NCBI RefSeq assembly: GCF_003989665.1
Contig: NZ_RZIJ01000014.1
Location: 1-64,000 of the forward strand
Direction: 5' to 3'
From: Azospirillum doebereinerae
GTDB lineage: Bacteria; Pseudomonadota; Alphaproteobacteria; Azospirillales; Azospirillaceae
DNA: 64,000 nucleotides
Shown here: one piece after another, positions 39,186 to 48,575 of the stretch
How positions within the stretch are numbered: position 1 is the first letter of the stretch
Layout of the letters: every line of letters begins with the position of its first letter
Position numbers and translations under genes: made by a program
Notes under the pieces: model-generated
The model's input: only the letters and a program-made list of their open reading frames with translations
The model's database searches: none
What the model was told of the DNA's origin: nothing

Positions 39186-39374
39186 GTGATCAGCATCCTC
39201 AAGCCGCAGCGCAACGCCCGCACCCATCTCCAAGCGATGCTGTCGCGGGATCGAATTCTGTGTCTGCTGACGGCCGATCCGCTAACGGGTGAGGTGGCCC
39301 AGATTGACAAGGTGATTCCGGGCTGGCTGATCAAGGAATGCCACGACCGTGGATTGGTGACTCCGGGATATTGA
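39186..39374 (+). CDS. Small unknown protein (62 aa), GTG start
   Basis: This 62-residue soluble protein begins at a GTG because an in-frame stop (TAG) lies upstream and no ATG is available. Sequence such as DRILCLLTADPLTGEVAQID looks like genuine coding. It may be transcribed with the two frames before it. No family is recognised. Confidence 0.45.
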   Translation: MISILKPQRNARTHLQAMLSRDRILCLLTADPLTGEVAQIDKVIPGWLIKECHDRGLVTPGY

Positions 39375-39487
39375 CCCGGCGTTTGGAGGCTCAGCCAGGA
39401 CGGGCGGGACACAAGGGCGGCGCTTCCAAAGGCGTGATCAATCCCCGGTGGATCCCGGGATTTCAAAGACTCTGGATTGAAAAGCAA

Positions 39488-39853
39488 TCATGACGAGGAA
39501 AGGAAGGTCGCTACGGCCAAGGCCATGGCATCATCGTGTATTGGCTTCTGAAGTATAATCAGAGGTTTTATTTTGTTCACAGGTACGGTGTTACCATATC
39601 CAGTTATGACTATGGCAGGAATTTCTGGACGCCGATCTTGTATCATGCGCACCAAAGTAAGACCGTCCATCCCCGGCATTTGAACATCTGTAATCAAGAG
39701 GTTGGCAGGGTCCGCCTCATCGGCATCCAAAGCCTCTCGCCCGTCATGAGTTACCGTAACGCGGTGCCCCAGATCCCGCAGCAAGATGGCTAGCGAGGTT
39801 GCGACCAAATCTTCATCATCCGCGATAATGATGTGGCTGGACGTTACGGGCAT
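39488..39853 (-). CDS. Stand-alone response regulator receiver protein
   Basis: This 121-residue protein consists of a single receiver domain with every key residue: acidic pair D12/D13, phospho-acceptor D56 (LLITDVQMPGMDG), T84 and K103 (LQKPI). There is no output domain. I chose the ATG at 39853, which has GGAGG just upstream. No kinase gene is adjacent. Such CheY-like proteins act by protein contact or as phosphate sinks. The gene lies in the AT-richer islet and may be acquired. Confidence 0.8.
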   Translation of the reverse strand: MPVTSSHIIIADDEDLVATSLAILLRDLGHRVTVTHDGREALDADEADPANLLITDVQMPGMDGLTLVRMIQDRRPEIPAIVITGYGNTVPVNKIKPLIILQKPIHDDAMALAVATFLSSS

Positions 39854-39948
39854 GGAGCCTCCGGAGCGCTCTTCGATCACTGATTAACCGGAAAAGTCCG
39901 TATTTTGTCACAGAGGGCTGAGAAGGTTTTCAGTGGCTCTGGAAGAAG

Positions 39949-39970
39949 GCCATGCCCGTAGGGGCATGGC
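39949..39970. terminator. Hairpin GCCATGCCC/GGGCATGGC
   Basis: A perfect nine-base stem with a four-base loop lies in the 222-base gap between the receiver gene and the MFS gene. No U-run follows. It sits downstream of the MFS stop (minus strand) and could end that transcript, and it marks the right edge of the AT-richer islet. Confidence 0.4.
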
Positions 39971-40075
39971 TCACGAACAATGACCTCCGGCAAACCCGGC
40001 ACGATTGAACGTTCCCGCGCGGGGGGCGGCTTGACTGCAAAACACGTCAAACGCCGGCCTGTTCAATCCCCGCCC

Positions 40076-41266
40076 TCAGCGTCCCCGGCGCAGGCTGGCC
40101 ATCTGGAGAAGCGTGGCCGCCACGCCCAAGGCCATGCCCAAACCGGACACGGCGGTCCAGCCGCCCAGGTTCCACACCACGGTCGCGGCGCTGGACCCGA
40201 TGGCGCCGCCCAGGAACATCATGCCCATGAACAGGGTGTTGAGCCGGGCGCGGGCCTGCGGGCGCAGCGCGTAGACGATGTGCTGGTTCGAGACCAGCGC
40301 CCCCTGCACGGCGAAGTCGAGCAGGATCACCCCGACGACCAGCCCGGCGATCGACGACCACAAGCCGAACAGCAGCCAGGACGCCAGCGTCAGCACCGCG
40401 CCCAGCGCGATCACCCGGTGCGGGCCGCTGCGGTCGGCGATCCGGCCGGCGATCGGCGCCGCCAGGATGCCCGCCGCGCCGACGATGCCGAACAGCCCGG
40501 CGACGTCCGCGCCGAGGCCGAATTGCGGCTCCTCCAGATGCAGGGCGAGGATGGTCCAGAAGGCGGTGAAGGCGGCGAACAGCAGGGCCTGGGTGACCGC
40601 CGCCAGACGCAGGGCCGGGAACTCCACCCAGAGATGGACCAGCGACCGCATCAGTTCGCCATAGCCGACGCCCGCGTCCGGCTGGCTGCGCGGCAGGCGC
40701 CACGCCATCAGCGCGCCGGCCCCCAGCGCCAGCGGCACGCCGAGCCAGAACATCTCGCGCCAGCCGGCGTGCGTGCCCACGAAACCCGCCAGTGTCCGGC
40801 TCAGCAGGATGCCGGTGAGCAGCCCCGACATCACGGTGCCGACGGCGGCGCCCCGCCGCTCGGGCGAGGCCAGATGCGCGGCGAAGGGCACGATCTGCTG
40901 CGCGGCGGTCGCGGCGGCCCCGACCAGCAGCGACGCCACGATGACCAAACCGGCGCTGGGCGCCAGCGCGGTCGCCACCAGGGCGGCGGCCAGCACCAGG
41001 AACTGCACCACGATCAGCCGCCGCCGCTCGACCAGATCGCCCAGCGGGACCAACAGCAGAAGCCCGGCGGCGTAGCCGAGCTGCGTCGCGGTGGGGATCA
41101 TCCCCGCCACCGGTCCCGGCAGGTCGCGCTCGATCAGGCCCAGCATCGGCTGGTTGTAATAGATGTTGGCCACCGCCACGCCGGTCGCCACCGCCATGGC
41201 AAAGGTCAAACCACGCCCGAGCGACGCCGCGGGGGGATGGGAGGACATCGTTTCGGTCGTGCTCAT
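40076..41266 (-). CDS. MFS transporter, drug-efflux type
   Basis: This 396-residue inner-membrane protein has about 12 hydrophobic helices in two halves and the MFS loop motif [10 protein letters not shown] between helices 2 and 3, with a second ([11 protein letters not shown]) between 8 and 9. The N-terminal [10 protein letters not shown] is typical of a subfamily of putative drug or metabolite exporters. It starts 32 bases after the old yellow enzyme gene and is probably cotranscribed with it. Substrate unknown. Confidence 0.88.
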   Translation of the reverse strand: MSTTETMSSHPPAASLGRGLTFAMAVATGVAVANIYYNQPMLGLIERDLPGPVAGMIPTATQLGYAAGLLLLVPLGDLVERRRLIVVQFLVLAAALVATALAPSAGLVIVASLLVGAAATAAQQIVPFAAHLASPERRGAAVGTVMSGLLTGILLSRTLAGFVGTHAGWREMFWLGVPLALGAGALMAWRLPRSQPDAGVGYGELMRSLVHLWVEFPALRLAAVTQALLFAAFTAFWTILALHLEEPQFGLGADVAGLFGIVGAAGILAAPIAGRIADRSGPHRVIALGAVLTLASWLLFGLWSSIAGLVVGVILLDFAVQGALVSNQHIVYALRPQARARLNTLFMGMMFLGGAIGSSAATVVWNLGGWTAVSGLGMALGVAATLLQMASLRRGR

Positions 41267-41298
41267 GGGAAGTGTCCCTGTGTCAAAAGGCGGAGGGG

Positions 41299-42435
41299 TC
41301 AGGCGGTCTGCTGTTCGAGCGTCGGGTAGTCGACATAACCACGCTCGTCGCCGCCGTAGAAGCTGGATCGATCGTAACGGTTCATCGCGGCGCCGATTTG
41401 CAGCCGGCGCGGCAGGTCCGGGTTGGCGATGAACAGGCGGCCGAAGGCGATGGCGTCGGCCCGGCCCTCGCGCAGCGCGTCCCGCGCGGTGTCGCCGACA
41501 TAGCCGCCGGCCGAGATCACCGGTCCTCCGAACGCCCGCTTCAACAACGCCCCCGCGTCGGGCGCGTCGGCCTTGATCGCGTTGGTGTCGCTGGTCTGGT
41601 CCGCGCGCGGCTCGACGACGTGGAGATAGGCCAGCTTGCGCGTGGCCAGCGCGGCGCCGACATGGGCGTGGAGCGCGGCGGGGTCGCTGTCGGCCATGCC
41701 GTTGTAGGTCCCCCAGGGCGACAGCCGGACGCCGATCCGGTCGGCCGACCAGGAGCCGGTCGCGGCGTCCACCACCTCCATCAGGAAGCGGGCGCGGTTC
41801 TCGACCGATCCGCCGTACTCGTCGGTCCGCCGGTTGCTGGAATCCTGGAGGAACTGGTCGATGAGATAGCCGTTGGCGCCGTGAAGTTCGACTCCGTCGA
41901 ACCCGGCACGGCGCGCGTTGCGCACGGCCTCCGCGAAGTTCTCGACGATGCCGGCGATCCCGTCCCGCGACAGCGCGGCCGGCACGGCGGGGTCGGCCGG
42001 GGCGCCGGTCGCGTCCATGTGGCGCCAGCCCGCCGGAAGAACGGCGGAGGGGGCGACGGGCGGGACGCCGCCGGGTTGGAGCGACGGGTGCGAGACCCGC
42101 CCGGTGTGCCAGATCTGGAGGACGATCCGCCCGCGCTTGGCGTGGACCGCCTCGGTGACGCGGCTCCAGCCGGCGACCTGCCGCTCGGTGTGGATGCCGG
42201 GCACACCGGGATAGCCGCGCGCCTGCGCGCTGATGTCGGTCGCCTCGGTGATGATCAGGCCGCCCAGGCTGGCCCGCTGCCGGTAATATTCGACGTTCAT
42301 CGCCTGCGGCACGTCGCCGGGCTGGCTGGCCCGCATCCGGGTCAGGGGCGCCATCACCACGCGGTGGCCGAGCGCCAGGGCGCCCAGCCGGACCGGGGTG
42401 AAGAGAGGGTCGTCGCCGGCGAAATCGGTCGTCAT
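41299..42435 (-). CDS. Old yellow enzyme-family ene-reductase (NemA-like)
   Basis: This 378-residue FMN-dependent enzyme reduces activated C=C bonds or nitro groups with NAD(P)H. The barrel motifs are present: MAPLTRMRA near the N-terminus, the ligand segment ([14 protein letters not shown]), substrate residues in [16 protein letters not shown], and the FMN phosphate site ([16 protein letters not shown]). The ATG at 42435 was chosen over an upstream frame because homology begins there. It is divergent from a LysR regulator, a common arrangement for electrophile-responsive reductases. Confidence 0.92.
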   Translation of the reverse strand: MTTDFAGDDPLFTPVRLGALALGHRVVMAPLTRMRASQPGDVPQAMNVEYYRQRASLGGLIITEATDISAQARGYPGVPGIHTERQVAGWSRVTEAVHAKRGRIVLQIWHTGRVSHPSLQPGGVPPVAPSAVLPAGWRHMDATGAPADPAVPAALSRDGIAGIVENFAEAVRNARRAGFDGVELHGANGYLIDQFLQDSSNRRTDEYGGSVENRARFLMEVVDAATGSWSADRIGVRLSPWGTYNGMADSDPAALHAHVGAALATRKLAYLHVVEPRADQTSDTNAIKADAPDAGALLKRAFGGPVISAGGYVGDTARDALREGRADAIAFGRLFIANPDLPRRLQIGAAMNRYDRSSFYGGDERGYVDYPTLEQQTA

Positions 42436-42500
42436 TCCATGAACTCCGTCGTGGAGGGGGCGTTTCTGTGACCGCAACCCTAACGCCGTTTCAAAATCCG

Positions 42501-42521
42501 CATCAGTCCTCTAGAATGATG
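42501..42521. promoter_or_regulatory. Candidate LysR operator CATCA-N11-TGATG
   Basis: A 21-base dyad with five-base arms in the 111-base divergent gap, 25 bases before the LysR gene and 65 before the reductase. It fits the T-N11-A rule for LysR sites and may control both genes. Confidence 0.45.
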
Positions 42522-42546
42522 TGTCTGTCCTTCAGGAAACGATGCA

Positions 42547-43443
42547 ATGGATTTGCCCGCCCTCGCCGTCCTGGTCGAAGCCGCCAACGCCGGCAGCCTC
42601 GCCGCCGCCGCCCGGCGCTTGGGCATCTCCCCGCTGATGGCGACGCGGCGGCTGGCCGCGCTGGAGGCGGACGTCGGCGCGCGCCTGATCCAGCGGACCA
42701 CCCGCGCCCTGTCGCTGACCCCGGAGGGCGAGGCGCTGCTGCCCTTCGCGCAGGCGATGCTGGAAACCGAGACCCAGGCGCGGGCCAGCGTCCGCCCCGC
42801 CGCCGCCGGCGCCTCGGGGTTGCTGCGGCTGACGGCGTCGGCGGCCTTCGGGCGGAAGATGGTGACGCCGGTGGTGGCCGAGTTCCTGCGCGCAAACCCG
42901 CAGGTCTCGGTCGATCTGCTGCTCAGCGACGGGCTGGTCGACATCGTCGCGCAGGGCATCGACCTCGCCATCCGCATCGCGCCGCTGAAGGACAGCGGGC
43001 TGATCGCGCGCCGCCTGTCCCTCAATCCGCGCAGCCTCTACGCCACGCCGGGCTATCTGGAGGAACACGGCCGGCCGGCCGTCGTCGCCGACCTCGCCCT
43101 GCACCAATGCCTCGCCCTTTCCGGCACCCTGCATTGGGGCTTCGTCGGGGAGACCCGCAACGTTCGCGCGCGGGTCCAGGCGCGTTTCAGCGCCAACTCG
43201 ATCGAGGGGCTGCGCGAAATCTGCCTCGCCGGGCTCGGCATCGCCATCCTGTCGGACTGGGACGTGCGCGCGGAGGTCGCCGAGGGGCGGCTCGTCCCGC
43301 TGGCGCTCGGCGATGGCGAACCCGAACCGCTGGCGGTCTGGGCGCTCCACCCCTCGTCCCACTTCGTGCCGCCCAAGGTCCGGCTGTTCGTCACCGCGCT
43401 GGAGGCCGCGCTGCGCCGCGACGGCGTGGCCCGGCCGGCGTGA
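42547..43443 (+). CDS. LysR-family transcriptional regulator (divergent from ene-reductase)
   Basis: This 298-residue LysR protein has an N-terminal winged helix (NAGSLAAAARRLGISPLMAT) and a substrate-binding domain. Motifs such as IDLAIRIAPLKDSGL place it in the same broad group as the regulator at 28146. Its position suggests control of the reductase and MFS genes in response to an electrophile. It starts at ATG 42547. Confidence 0.9.
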   Translation: MDLPALAVLVEAANAGSLAAAARRLGISPLMATRRLAALEADVGARLIQRTTRALSLTPEGEALLPFAQAMLETETQARASVRPAAAGASGLLRLTASAAFGRKMVTPVVAEFLRANPQVSVDLLLSDGLVDIVAQGIDLAIRIAPLKDSGLIARRLSLNPRSLYATPGYLEEHGRPAVVADLALHQCLALSGTLHWGFVGETRNVRARVQARFSANSIEGLREICLAGLGIAILSDWDVRAEVAEGRLVPLALGDGEPEPLAVWALHPSSHFVPPKVRLFVTALEAALRRDGVARPA

Positions 43444-43473
43444 GCGAGCCCCCGCCCCGCCGCCTGGAACCGC

Positions 43474-45165
43474 TCAGGCGGCGCGGATACCGGCCAGGAA
43501 GCGCTCGACCTCGCTCTTCATCATCTCCGACTGACGGGACAGCTCTCCCGATGCGCCCAGCATCTGGGCCGCCGCGGCCCCCGTCTGGGTGGCGCCGCGG
43601 TTGACGTCGGCGATGTTCTCCGTCACCGCCTCCGTGCCGCGCGCCGCCTCCTGGACGTTGCGGGCGATCTCGCCGGTGGCCGCCCCCTGCTCCTCGATGG
43701 CCGAGGCGATGGAGGTCGCGATTTCGTTCATCGAGCCGATGGTGTTGCCGATCCCGGTGATGGCCGACGCCGCCTCGCTGGTCGCCTGCTGCATCGAGGC
43801 GATCTGGCCGGCGATCTCCTCGGTGGCCTTGGCGGTCTGGTTGGCGAGGTTCTTGACCTCCGACGCCACCACGGCGAAGCCCTTGCCGGCCTCGCCGGCG
43901 CGGGCCGCCTCGATCGTCGCGTTCAAGGCCAGCAGGTTGGTCTGGCTGGCGATGTCGGTGATCAGTTTCACCACGTCGCCGATGCGCTGCGCCTGATCGA
44001 CCAGCCCCTGGACCCGGCCGTTGGTCGCCAGCGCCTCGCCCACCGCCTGCCCGGCGATGGCGGTGGAGCGGGCGACCTGCGCGCTGATCTCGCGGATCGA
44101 GGCCGAGAGTTCATCGCTCGCCGCCGCAACGGTCTGCACGTTGGCCGACGCCTGTTCGGCCGCCGTCGCCGTGTCGGCGGCCTGCCGGTTGGTCTGCTCG
44201 GCGGTGTGCGCCAAGCTCTGCGCGGTGGCGTCGAGTTCGGTCGCGGCGGCGCTGACCGTGCGCAGGATGCCGGACATGCCGGAGTCGAAATTCCGGATCA
44301 GCCCTTCGACGGACGCGTTGCGCCGTTCCTTGGCCTGACGCTCGGCCTCCTCCGCCGCCGCCATGCGGTCGCGGTCGAGGGCGTTCTGCCGGAAGACCGC
44401 CACCGCCCGGGCCATTCCGCCGATCTCGTCGCCACGCTCGGCCCCTTTCACCTCCACCGACAGGTCGCCGTTGGCGAGACGCTCCATCGTGTCGGTGATC
44501 CCGGCGATGGGCCGGGCGATGCCGGATTGGGAAATCAGGACGCTGGCGACGACCGTCGCGCCGATGCCGCCGACGCCGACCACCAGCATCAGCGTGATCA
44601 TGCGGGAATAGAACACCCCCAGCTCCTCGTTGGCCTGCTGGATGCTGTCCATGGTCCGCTGCGCCATCGCTTCCAGCTCCTTGCCGAAGGCGGTGCGGTT
44701 GGCCCGGCCTTCGGGCGTGTTCCCGTATTTTTCCGCCGCGTCCTGGCTGACCTCGACGCCGAGGCGGGCGACCTCGTTGCGGATCGCGACGAACTCCTGG
44801 GCGCTCTTGGCCATCTTCTGGAAATCGGCCTTGCGGTCCGGCGGCAGAAGGCGCTCCCACGCCGCCAAGCGCTTCTCCATCGTCGCCGTCGAGTCCTTGA
44901 TGGCCTTGCCGAACATAAGAACGTCGTCCTTGGTCTTGGCCGCGTAGAGGCCGCGGCTGTCCATGACGACCTTGTAGATCAACCCGCTGAGCTGTTCGCC
45001 GAGCAGCGCCCTTTGCGACCGGTCCTGGATGTCGTCCACCCGGTCGTCATAGGTCTGCATGCCGACGAAACCGATGATTCCGATCACGACGGCGATGACG
45101 GTCATCAGACCGACCACGACGGAAATTTTCCGGCTGATGCTTATCCGCGTCAGAAATGCATTCAT
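43474..45165 (-). CDS. Methyl-accepting chemotaxis protein
   Basis: This 563-residue chemoreceptor has a first membrane helix at residues 13-36, a periplasmic four-helix-type sensor of about 150 residues, a second helix near 190-213, and a HAMP domain. The long signalling coiled coil has the conserved hairpin tip ([20 protein letters not shown]). It passes ligand signals to CheA to steer flagellar rotation. No C-terminal CheR-binding pentapeptide is visible. The ATG at 45165 is chosen over a longer frame because the first helix begins soon after. Ligand unknown. Confidence 0.92.
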   Translation of the reverse strand: MNAFLTRISISRKISVVVGLMTVIAVVIGIIGFVGMQTYDDRVDDIQDRSQRALLGEQLSGLIYKVVMDSRGLYAAKTKDDVLMFGKAIKDSTATMEKRLAAWERLLPPDRKADFQKMAKSAQEFVAIRNEVARLGVEVSQDAAEKYGNTPEGRANRTAFGKELEAMAQRTMDSIQQANEELGVFYSRMITLMLVVGVGGIGATVVASVLISQSGIARPIAGITDTMERLANGDLSVEVKGAERGDEIGGMARAVAVFRQNALDRDRMAAAEEAERQAKERRNASVEGLIRNFDSGMSGILRTVSAAATELDATAQSLAHTAEQTNRQAADTATAAEQASANVQTVAAASDELSASIREISAQVARSTAIAGQAVGEALATNGRVQGLVDQAQRIGDVVKLITDIASQTNLLALNATIEAARAGEAGKGFAVVASEVKNLANQTAKATEEIAGQIASMQQATSEAASAITGIGNTIGSMNEIATSIASAIEEQGAATGEIARNVQEAARGTEAVTENIADVNRGATQTGAAAAQMLGASGELSRQSEMMKSEVERFLAGIRAA

Positions 45166-45431
45166 GATCCAAACCCACCAATATCCCTGCCGAACATCCG
45201 GAAAGCATACGCGCATATGCCTTTCAGGAAGGTTATAATTTGTGTGAAATTGCGACCGGAACTGTTGGGGTTTTCCCCCATACCCGGTGGCGTTGGGACC
45301 GCATCCCCAACGGGACGGCTCCGCGCCTGCGGGATCGTCTTCACGGTCCGGGGTGTGCTACGCATGGTTCGGACCGTATACGAACCGCATCGCCGCCCAG
45401 AAGCCGATCTCCGTTGCCCGCAAGGACCGAC

Positions 45432-47537
45432 ATGCCCGACGTTTCCGCGACCCGCATCCACGCCTCGGCCTGCCCGCACGACTGCCCGTCCACCTGCGCG
45501 CTGGAGGTGGAGGTCGTCGACCGAAACCGCATCGGCCGGCTGCGCGGAGCGGCGGACAACAGCTACACCGCCGGGGTGATCTGCGCGAAGGTCGCCCGTT
45601 ACGCCGAGCGCATCCACCACCCCGACCGGCTGACCCGGCCGCTGCGCCGCACCGGTCCGAAAGGCTCCGGCCAGTTCGAGCCGATCTCCTGGGACGACGC
45701 GCTGGACATCGTGGCCGAGCGTTTCCTGGAGGCGGAGCGCCGCTACGGGCCGGAGACCGTGTGGCCCTACCAGTACGCCGGCACCATGGGCTTCGTGCAG
45801 CGCGACGGCATCAACCGGCTGCGCCACGCCAAGCGCTATTCGGGATTCTTCTCGACCATCTGCACCAATCCGGCCTGGTCGGGCTTCCTGGCCGGCACCG
45901 GGCGGCTGGCCGGGGCGGACCCGCGCGAGATGGCGAAATCCGACCTCGTGGTGATCTGGGGCACCAACGCGGTCTCCACCCAGGTCAACGTGATGACCCA
46001 CGCCATCCGCGCCCGCAAGGAGCGCGGGGCGAGGATCGCGGTGGTCGACGTCTACCGCACGCCCACCATGGAACAGGCCGACCTGCCCCTGCTGATCCGG
46101 CCGGGCACCGACGGGGCGCTGGCCTGCGCGGTGATGCACGTCCTCTTCCGCGACGGCTTGGCCGACCGCGCCTACCTCGCCAGCCACGCCGACGACCCCG
46201 CCGGGCTGGAGGCCCACCTCGCCGAGCGGACCCCGGCTTGGGCGGAGGTCATCACCGGGCTTCCCGCCGCCGCCATCGAGGACTTCGCCCGGCTGGTCGG
46301 GACCACCCCGCGCACTTTCTTCCGCCTGGGCTACGGCTTCACCCGCTCGCGCAACGGCGCGGTGAACATGCACGCGGCGTCCTGCATCCCGGTGGTCAGC
46401 GGCGCGTGGCGGCACGAGGGCGGCGGCGCCTTCCACACCAACGGGGCGATCTACCACTGGAACAAGACGCTGATCGAGGGGGCGGACCTGCGTGATCCGT
46501 CGGTGCGGATGCTCGACCAGTCGCGCATCGGCCCGATCCTGGAGGGCGACGCCGACGCGCTGGCCGGCGGGCCGCCGGTGACCGCGCTGCTGATCCAGAA
46601 CACCAACCCGGTGACGGTGGCGCCCGACCAGACCCGCGTGCGCCGGGGCTTCGCGCGCGACGACCTGTTCGTCTGCGTCCACGAGCAGTTCCTGACCGAG
46701 ACCGCGCGGATGGCCGACGTCGTGCTTCCCGCCACCATGTTCCTGGAGCACGACGACCTCTATCAGGCCGGCGGCAACCAGCACATCCTGCTGGGACCCA
46801 AGCTGGTCGATCCGCCGGGCGAGTGCCGCTCCAACCACGCGGTGATCGGCGCGCTCGCGGCGCGGCTGGGGGCCGACCAGCATCCCGGCTTCCGCATGAC
46901 CGCGCGGGAACTGATCGACGCGACCCTTCAGGCGTCCGGCTGGGGCACGCTGGAGGCGTTGGAGGCGGCGCGCTTCCTCGACGTGCAGCCGGACTTCGAC
47001 ACCGCGCATTACACCGACGGCTTCGCCTGGCCGGACGGGCGGTTCCGCCTCAAGCCCGACTGGGCCTCGGTGCCCTACCCCGCTCCGTCCACCTTCGGCC
47101 CGGTGGCGGCGATGCCCGGCTTCCCCGACCATTGGGCGGTGACCGAGGAGGCCGACGCCGAGCACCCCTTCCGTCTGGTCACCGCCCCGGCGCGCCAGTT
47201 CCTGAACACCAGCTTCACCGAGACCGCCGGCTCGCGGAACCGGGAGAAGCGCCCGTCGCTGATGCTCCACCCCGACGACGCGGCGGCGCTGGGCATCGCC
47301 GAGGGCGACCGGGTGGAGGTGGCGAACCGGCGCGGCGCGGTGATCCTGCACGCCCGCCTGTTCGACGGGGTGCGGCGCGGCGTCGCGATCGCCGAATCGA
47401 TCTGGCCGAACGCCGCGCATGAGGGCGGCCGGGGGATCAACAGCCTGACCGGGGCCGACGCGGTCGCGCCTTTCGGCGGCGCGGCCTTCCACGACAACCA
47501 CGTCCGCGTCGCCAAGGCGGCCCCGCTTCCCAGCTGA
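45432..47537 (+). CDS. Molybdopterin oxidoreductase, single-subunit type
   Basis: This 701-residue enzyme of the DMSO reductase superfamily binds bis-MGD and one 4Fe-4S cluster (C14, C18, C22, C51; ACPHDCPSTC). No Tat or Sec signal precedes the cluster, so it is cytoplasmic. The MGD region includes VIWGTNAVSTQVN, and the C-terminal domain has NTSFTETAGSRNREKRPSLM. The start at 45432 has AAGGA upstream. No partner Fe-S or membrane subunit is encoded alongside, unlike the formate dehydrogenase at 21196. The substrate cannot be deduced; related proteins are annotated only generally. Confidence 0.85.
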   Translation: MPDVSATRIHASACPHDCPSTCALEVEVVDRNRIGRLRGAADNSYTAGVICAKVARYAERIHHPDRLTRPLRRTGPKGSGQFEPISWDDALDIVAERFLEAERRYGPETVWPYQYAGTMGFVQRDGINRLRHAKRYSGFFSTICTNPAWSGFLAGTGRLAGADPREMAKSDLVVIWGTNAVSTQVNVMTHAIRARKERGARIAVVDVYRTPTMEQADLPLLIRPGTDGALACAVMHVLFRDGLADRAYLASHADDPAGLEAHLAERTPAWAEVITGLPAAAIEDFARLVGTTPRTFFRLGYGFTRSRNGAVNMHAASCIPVVSGAWRHEGGGAFHTNGAIYHWNKTLIEGADLRDPSVRMLDQSRIGPILEGDADALAGGPPVTALLIQNTNPVTVAPDQTRVRRGFARDDLFVCVHEQFLTETARMADVVLPATMFLEHDDLYQAGGNQHILLGPKLVDPPGECRSNHAVIGALAARLGADQHPGFRMTARELIDATLQASGWGTLEALEAARFLDVQPDFDTAHYTDGFAWPDGRFRLKPDWASVPYPAPSTFGPVAAMPGFPDHWAVTEEADAEHPFRLVTAPARQFLNTSFTETAGSRNREKRPSLMLHPDDAAALGIAEGDRVEVANRRGAVILHARLFDGVRRGVAIAESIWPNAAHEGGRGINSLTGADAVAPFGGAAFHDNHVRVAKAAPLPS

Positions 47538-47554
47538 CGCGGTGAAAAAGGAAT

Positions 47555-47579
47555 GGGCGGCCGGAGGAACCGGCCGCCC
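47555..47579 (+). terminator. Strong hairpin after the molybdopterin gene
   Basis: GGGCGGCCGG pairs fully with CCGGCCGCCC around AGGAA, 18 bases after the stop at 47537. There is no clear U-run, but the stem is very stable and likely ends or protects the transcript. Confidence 0.55.
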
Positions 47580-47839
47580 GAGTTGGGGGAAACCATCAGG
47601 AGGAAACCTGGGGGCATCATCCTTCAACCGACTGGAGAAGTCTTGTCGGGTTCGCTCCTCTCCGGATTGACCCTGATGCCGGTGTTGAGCATGATACGTC
47701 CTGGCCCTGGCTTGCCCCCACACGGCCGGGCCGGAAAACCCCTCATCGCGTCTTTGGGGTTTCCGAACATTCAGGATTCGCAGGCGCTCTCCGCGCTTTC
47801 ATCACGCGCCGAGGCTGGGTGGCTTGCGAGGATCAGGTT
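47580..47839. other. Gap downstream of two convergent genes
   Basis: Together with the hairpin before it this forms a 302-base gap. A weaker stem (AAACCCC at 47736-47742 with GGGGTTT at 47756-47762) may terminate the minus-strand repeat-protein gene. I see no coding potential. Confidence 0.35.
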
Positions 47840-48277
47840 TCAGCGCAGCGCCCCGATCCGCCCGACCTCCATCCCCCGCTCGTCCTTCTTGATAAAGCCG
47901 CCACGCCCATCGCTTTCGAGTCTCCCCGCCTGCATCCCTCTTTCGTTTCTTATGGTGAAGCCGCCACGGCTGTCGCTTTCGAGCTTCCCCACCTGCATCC
48001 CTCTTTCGTTTCTTATGGTGAAGCCGCCACGCCCATCGCTCTCGTACCGCCCCACATCCATTCCACGTTCGTTTTTCTCGATGAACCCGCCACGGCCGTC
48101 GTTTTCATACCGGCCGGTTTCCATTCCCCGCTCGTTCCTCTTGGAAAACCCGCCCCGGCCATCGCTTTCCAAGGCTCCGACGGAACGGCCGGAACCGTCC
48201 GTGAGCGACCGTGACTCGGCCAGGACCGCACCCGAGAACAGACTTGCGGCAATCAGGGAAACAACGAACAGACGCAT
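47840..48277 (-). CDS. Secreted protein built of five 21-residue repeats
   Basis: This 145-residue protein starts with a signal peptide (MRLFVVSLIAASLFSGAVLA). From residue 37 to 141 it consists of five uninterrupted copies of a 21-residue unit with the pattern E-S/N-D-x-R-G-G-F-x3-N/D-E-R-G-M-x2-G-R/K-x. GGAGG lies just before the ATG at 48277; a longer open frame to 48541 is rejected because it would hide the signal peptide. The repeated Gly and charged residues suggest a beta-solenoid or extended surface protein. No family is recognised. Confidence 0.8.
   Translation of the reverse strand: MRLFVVSLIAASLFSGAVLAESRSLTDGSGRSVGALESDGRGGFSKRNERGMETGRYENDGRGGFIEKNERGMDVGRYESDGRGGFTIRNERGMQVGKLESDSRGGFTIRNERGMQAGRLESDGRGGFIKKDERGMEVGRIGALR
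47855..48169 (-). repeat. Five tandem 63-bp coding repeats
   Basis: Five head-to-tail units of exactly 63 bases encode the 21-residue repeats of the secreted protein. The units differ at several bases each, with the two around 47918-48043 most alike, suggesting stepwise duplication. No spacers intervene, so this is not a CRISPR array. Confidence 0.85.
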
Positions 48278-48575
48278 GCGGACCTCCACACTCAAGCTGC
48301 CGGTCGGCCGGCTTTGGTGTGAACGTCCCGCCCGGTTGTTTTCATCCAAGGATTTTCCCGACTTGGCGCATCGGTGAAAACCAGACGCCGGGCGCGCATG
48401 GAAGGAGGGGCCAAGGGCCGCCGGGCAACGCCCTGCCGCTGACCGTTCCCCCAACGAAAGCAAGAATCGTTGTCGACAAAATTTGACGCCATCCGCCGCC
48501 CAAACGGCACCCCGCCTTGCCGGAACCGGCAGCGCCCCCACCTAGGCTTGTACCTCGACCCTTGGGAGGACACGC
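48278..48575. other. Divergent promoter gap before the aldose dehydrogenase
   Basis: A 298-base region between the repeat-protein gene (minus) and the dehydrogenase gene (plus). It should hold both promoters; a short AT-rich stretch occurs near 48460-48490 (AAGAATCGTTGTCGACAAAA). No gene is supported. Confidence 0.35.

Noticed and set aside
38937..39487. Minus-strand frames opposite the small genes in the AT-richer islet
   Set aside because: No ribosome sites, poor codon use, and they mirror better-supported plus-strand frames.
45366..45386. GGTTCG-N9-CGAACC dyad as a firm operator
   Set aside because: Only six-base arms, single copy and no adjacent regulator gene; kept only as a remark.
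47855..48169. Regular tandem repeats resembling a CRISPR array
   Set aside because: Units are head to tail at 63 bases without spacers and encode an in-frame 21-residue protein repeat.
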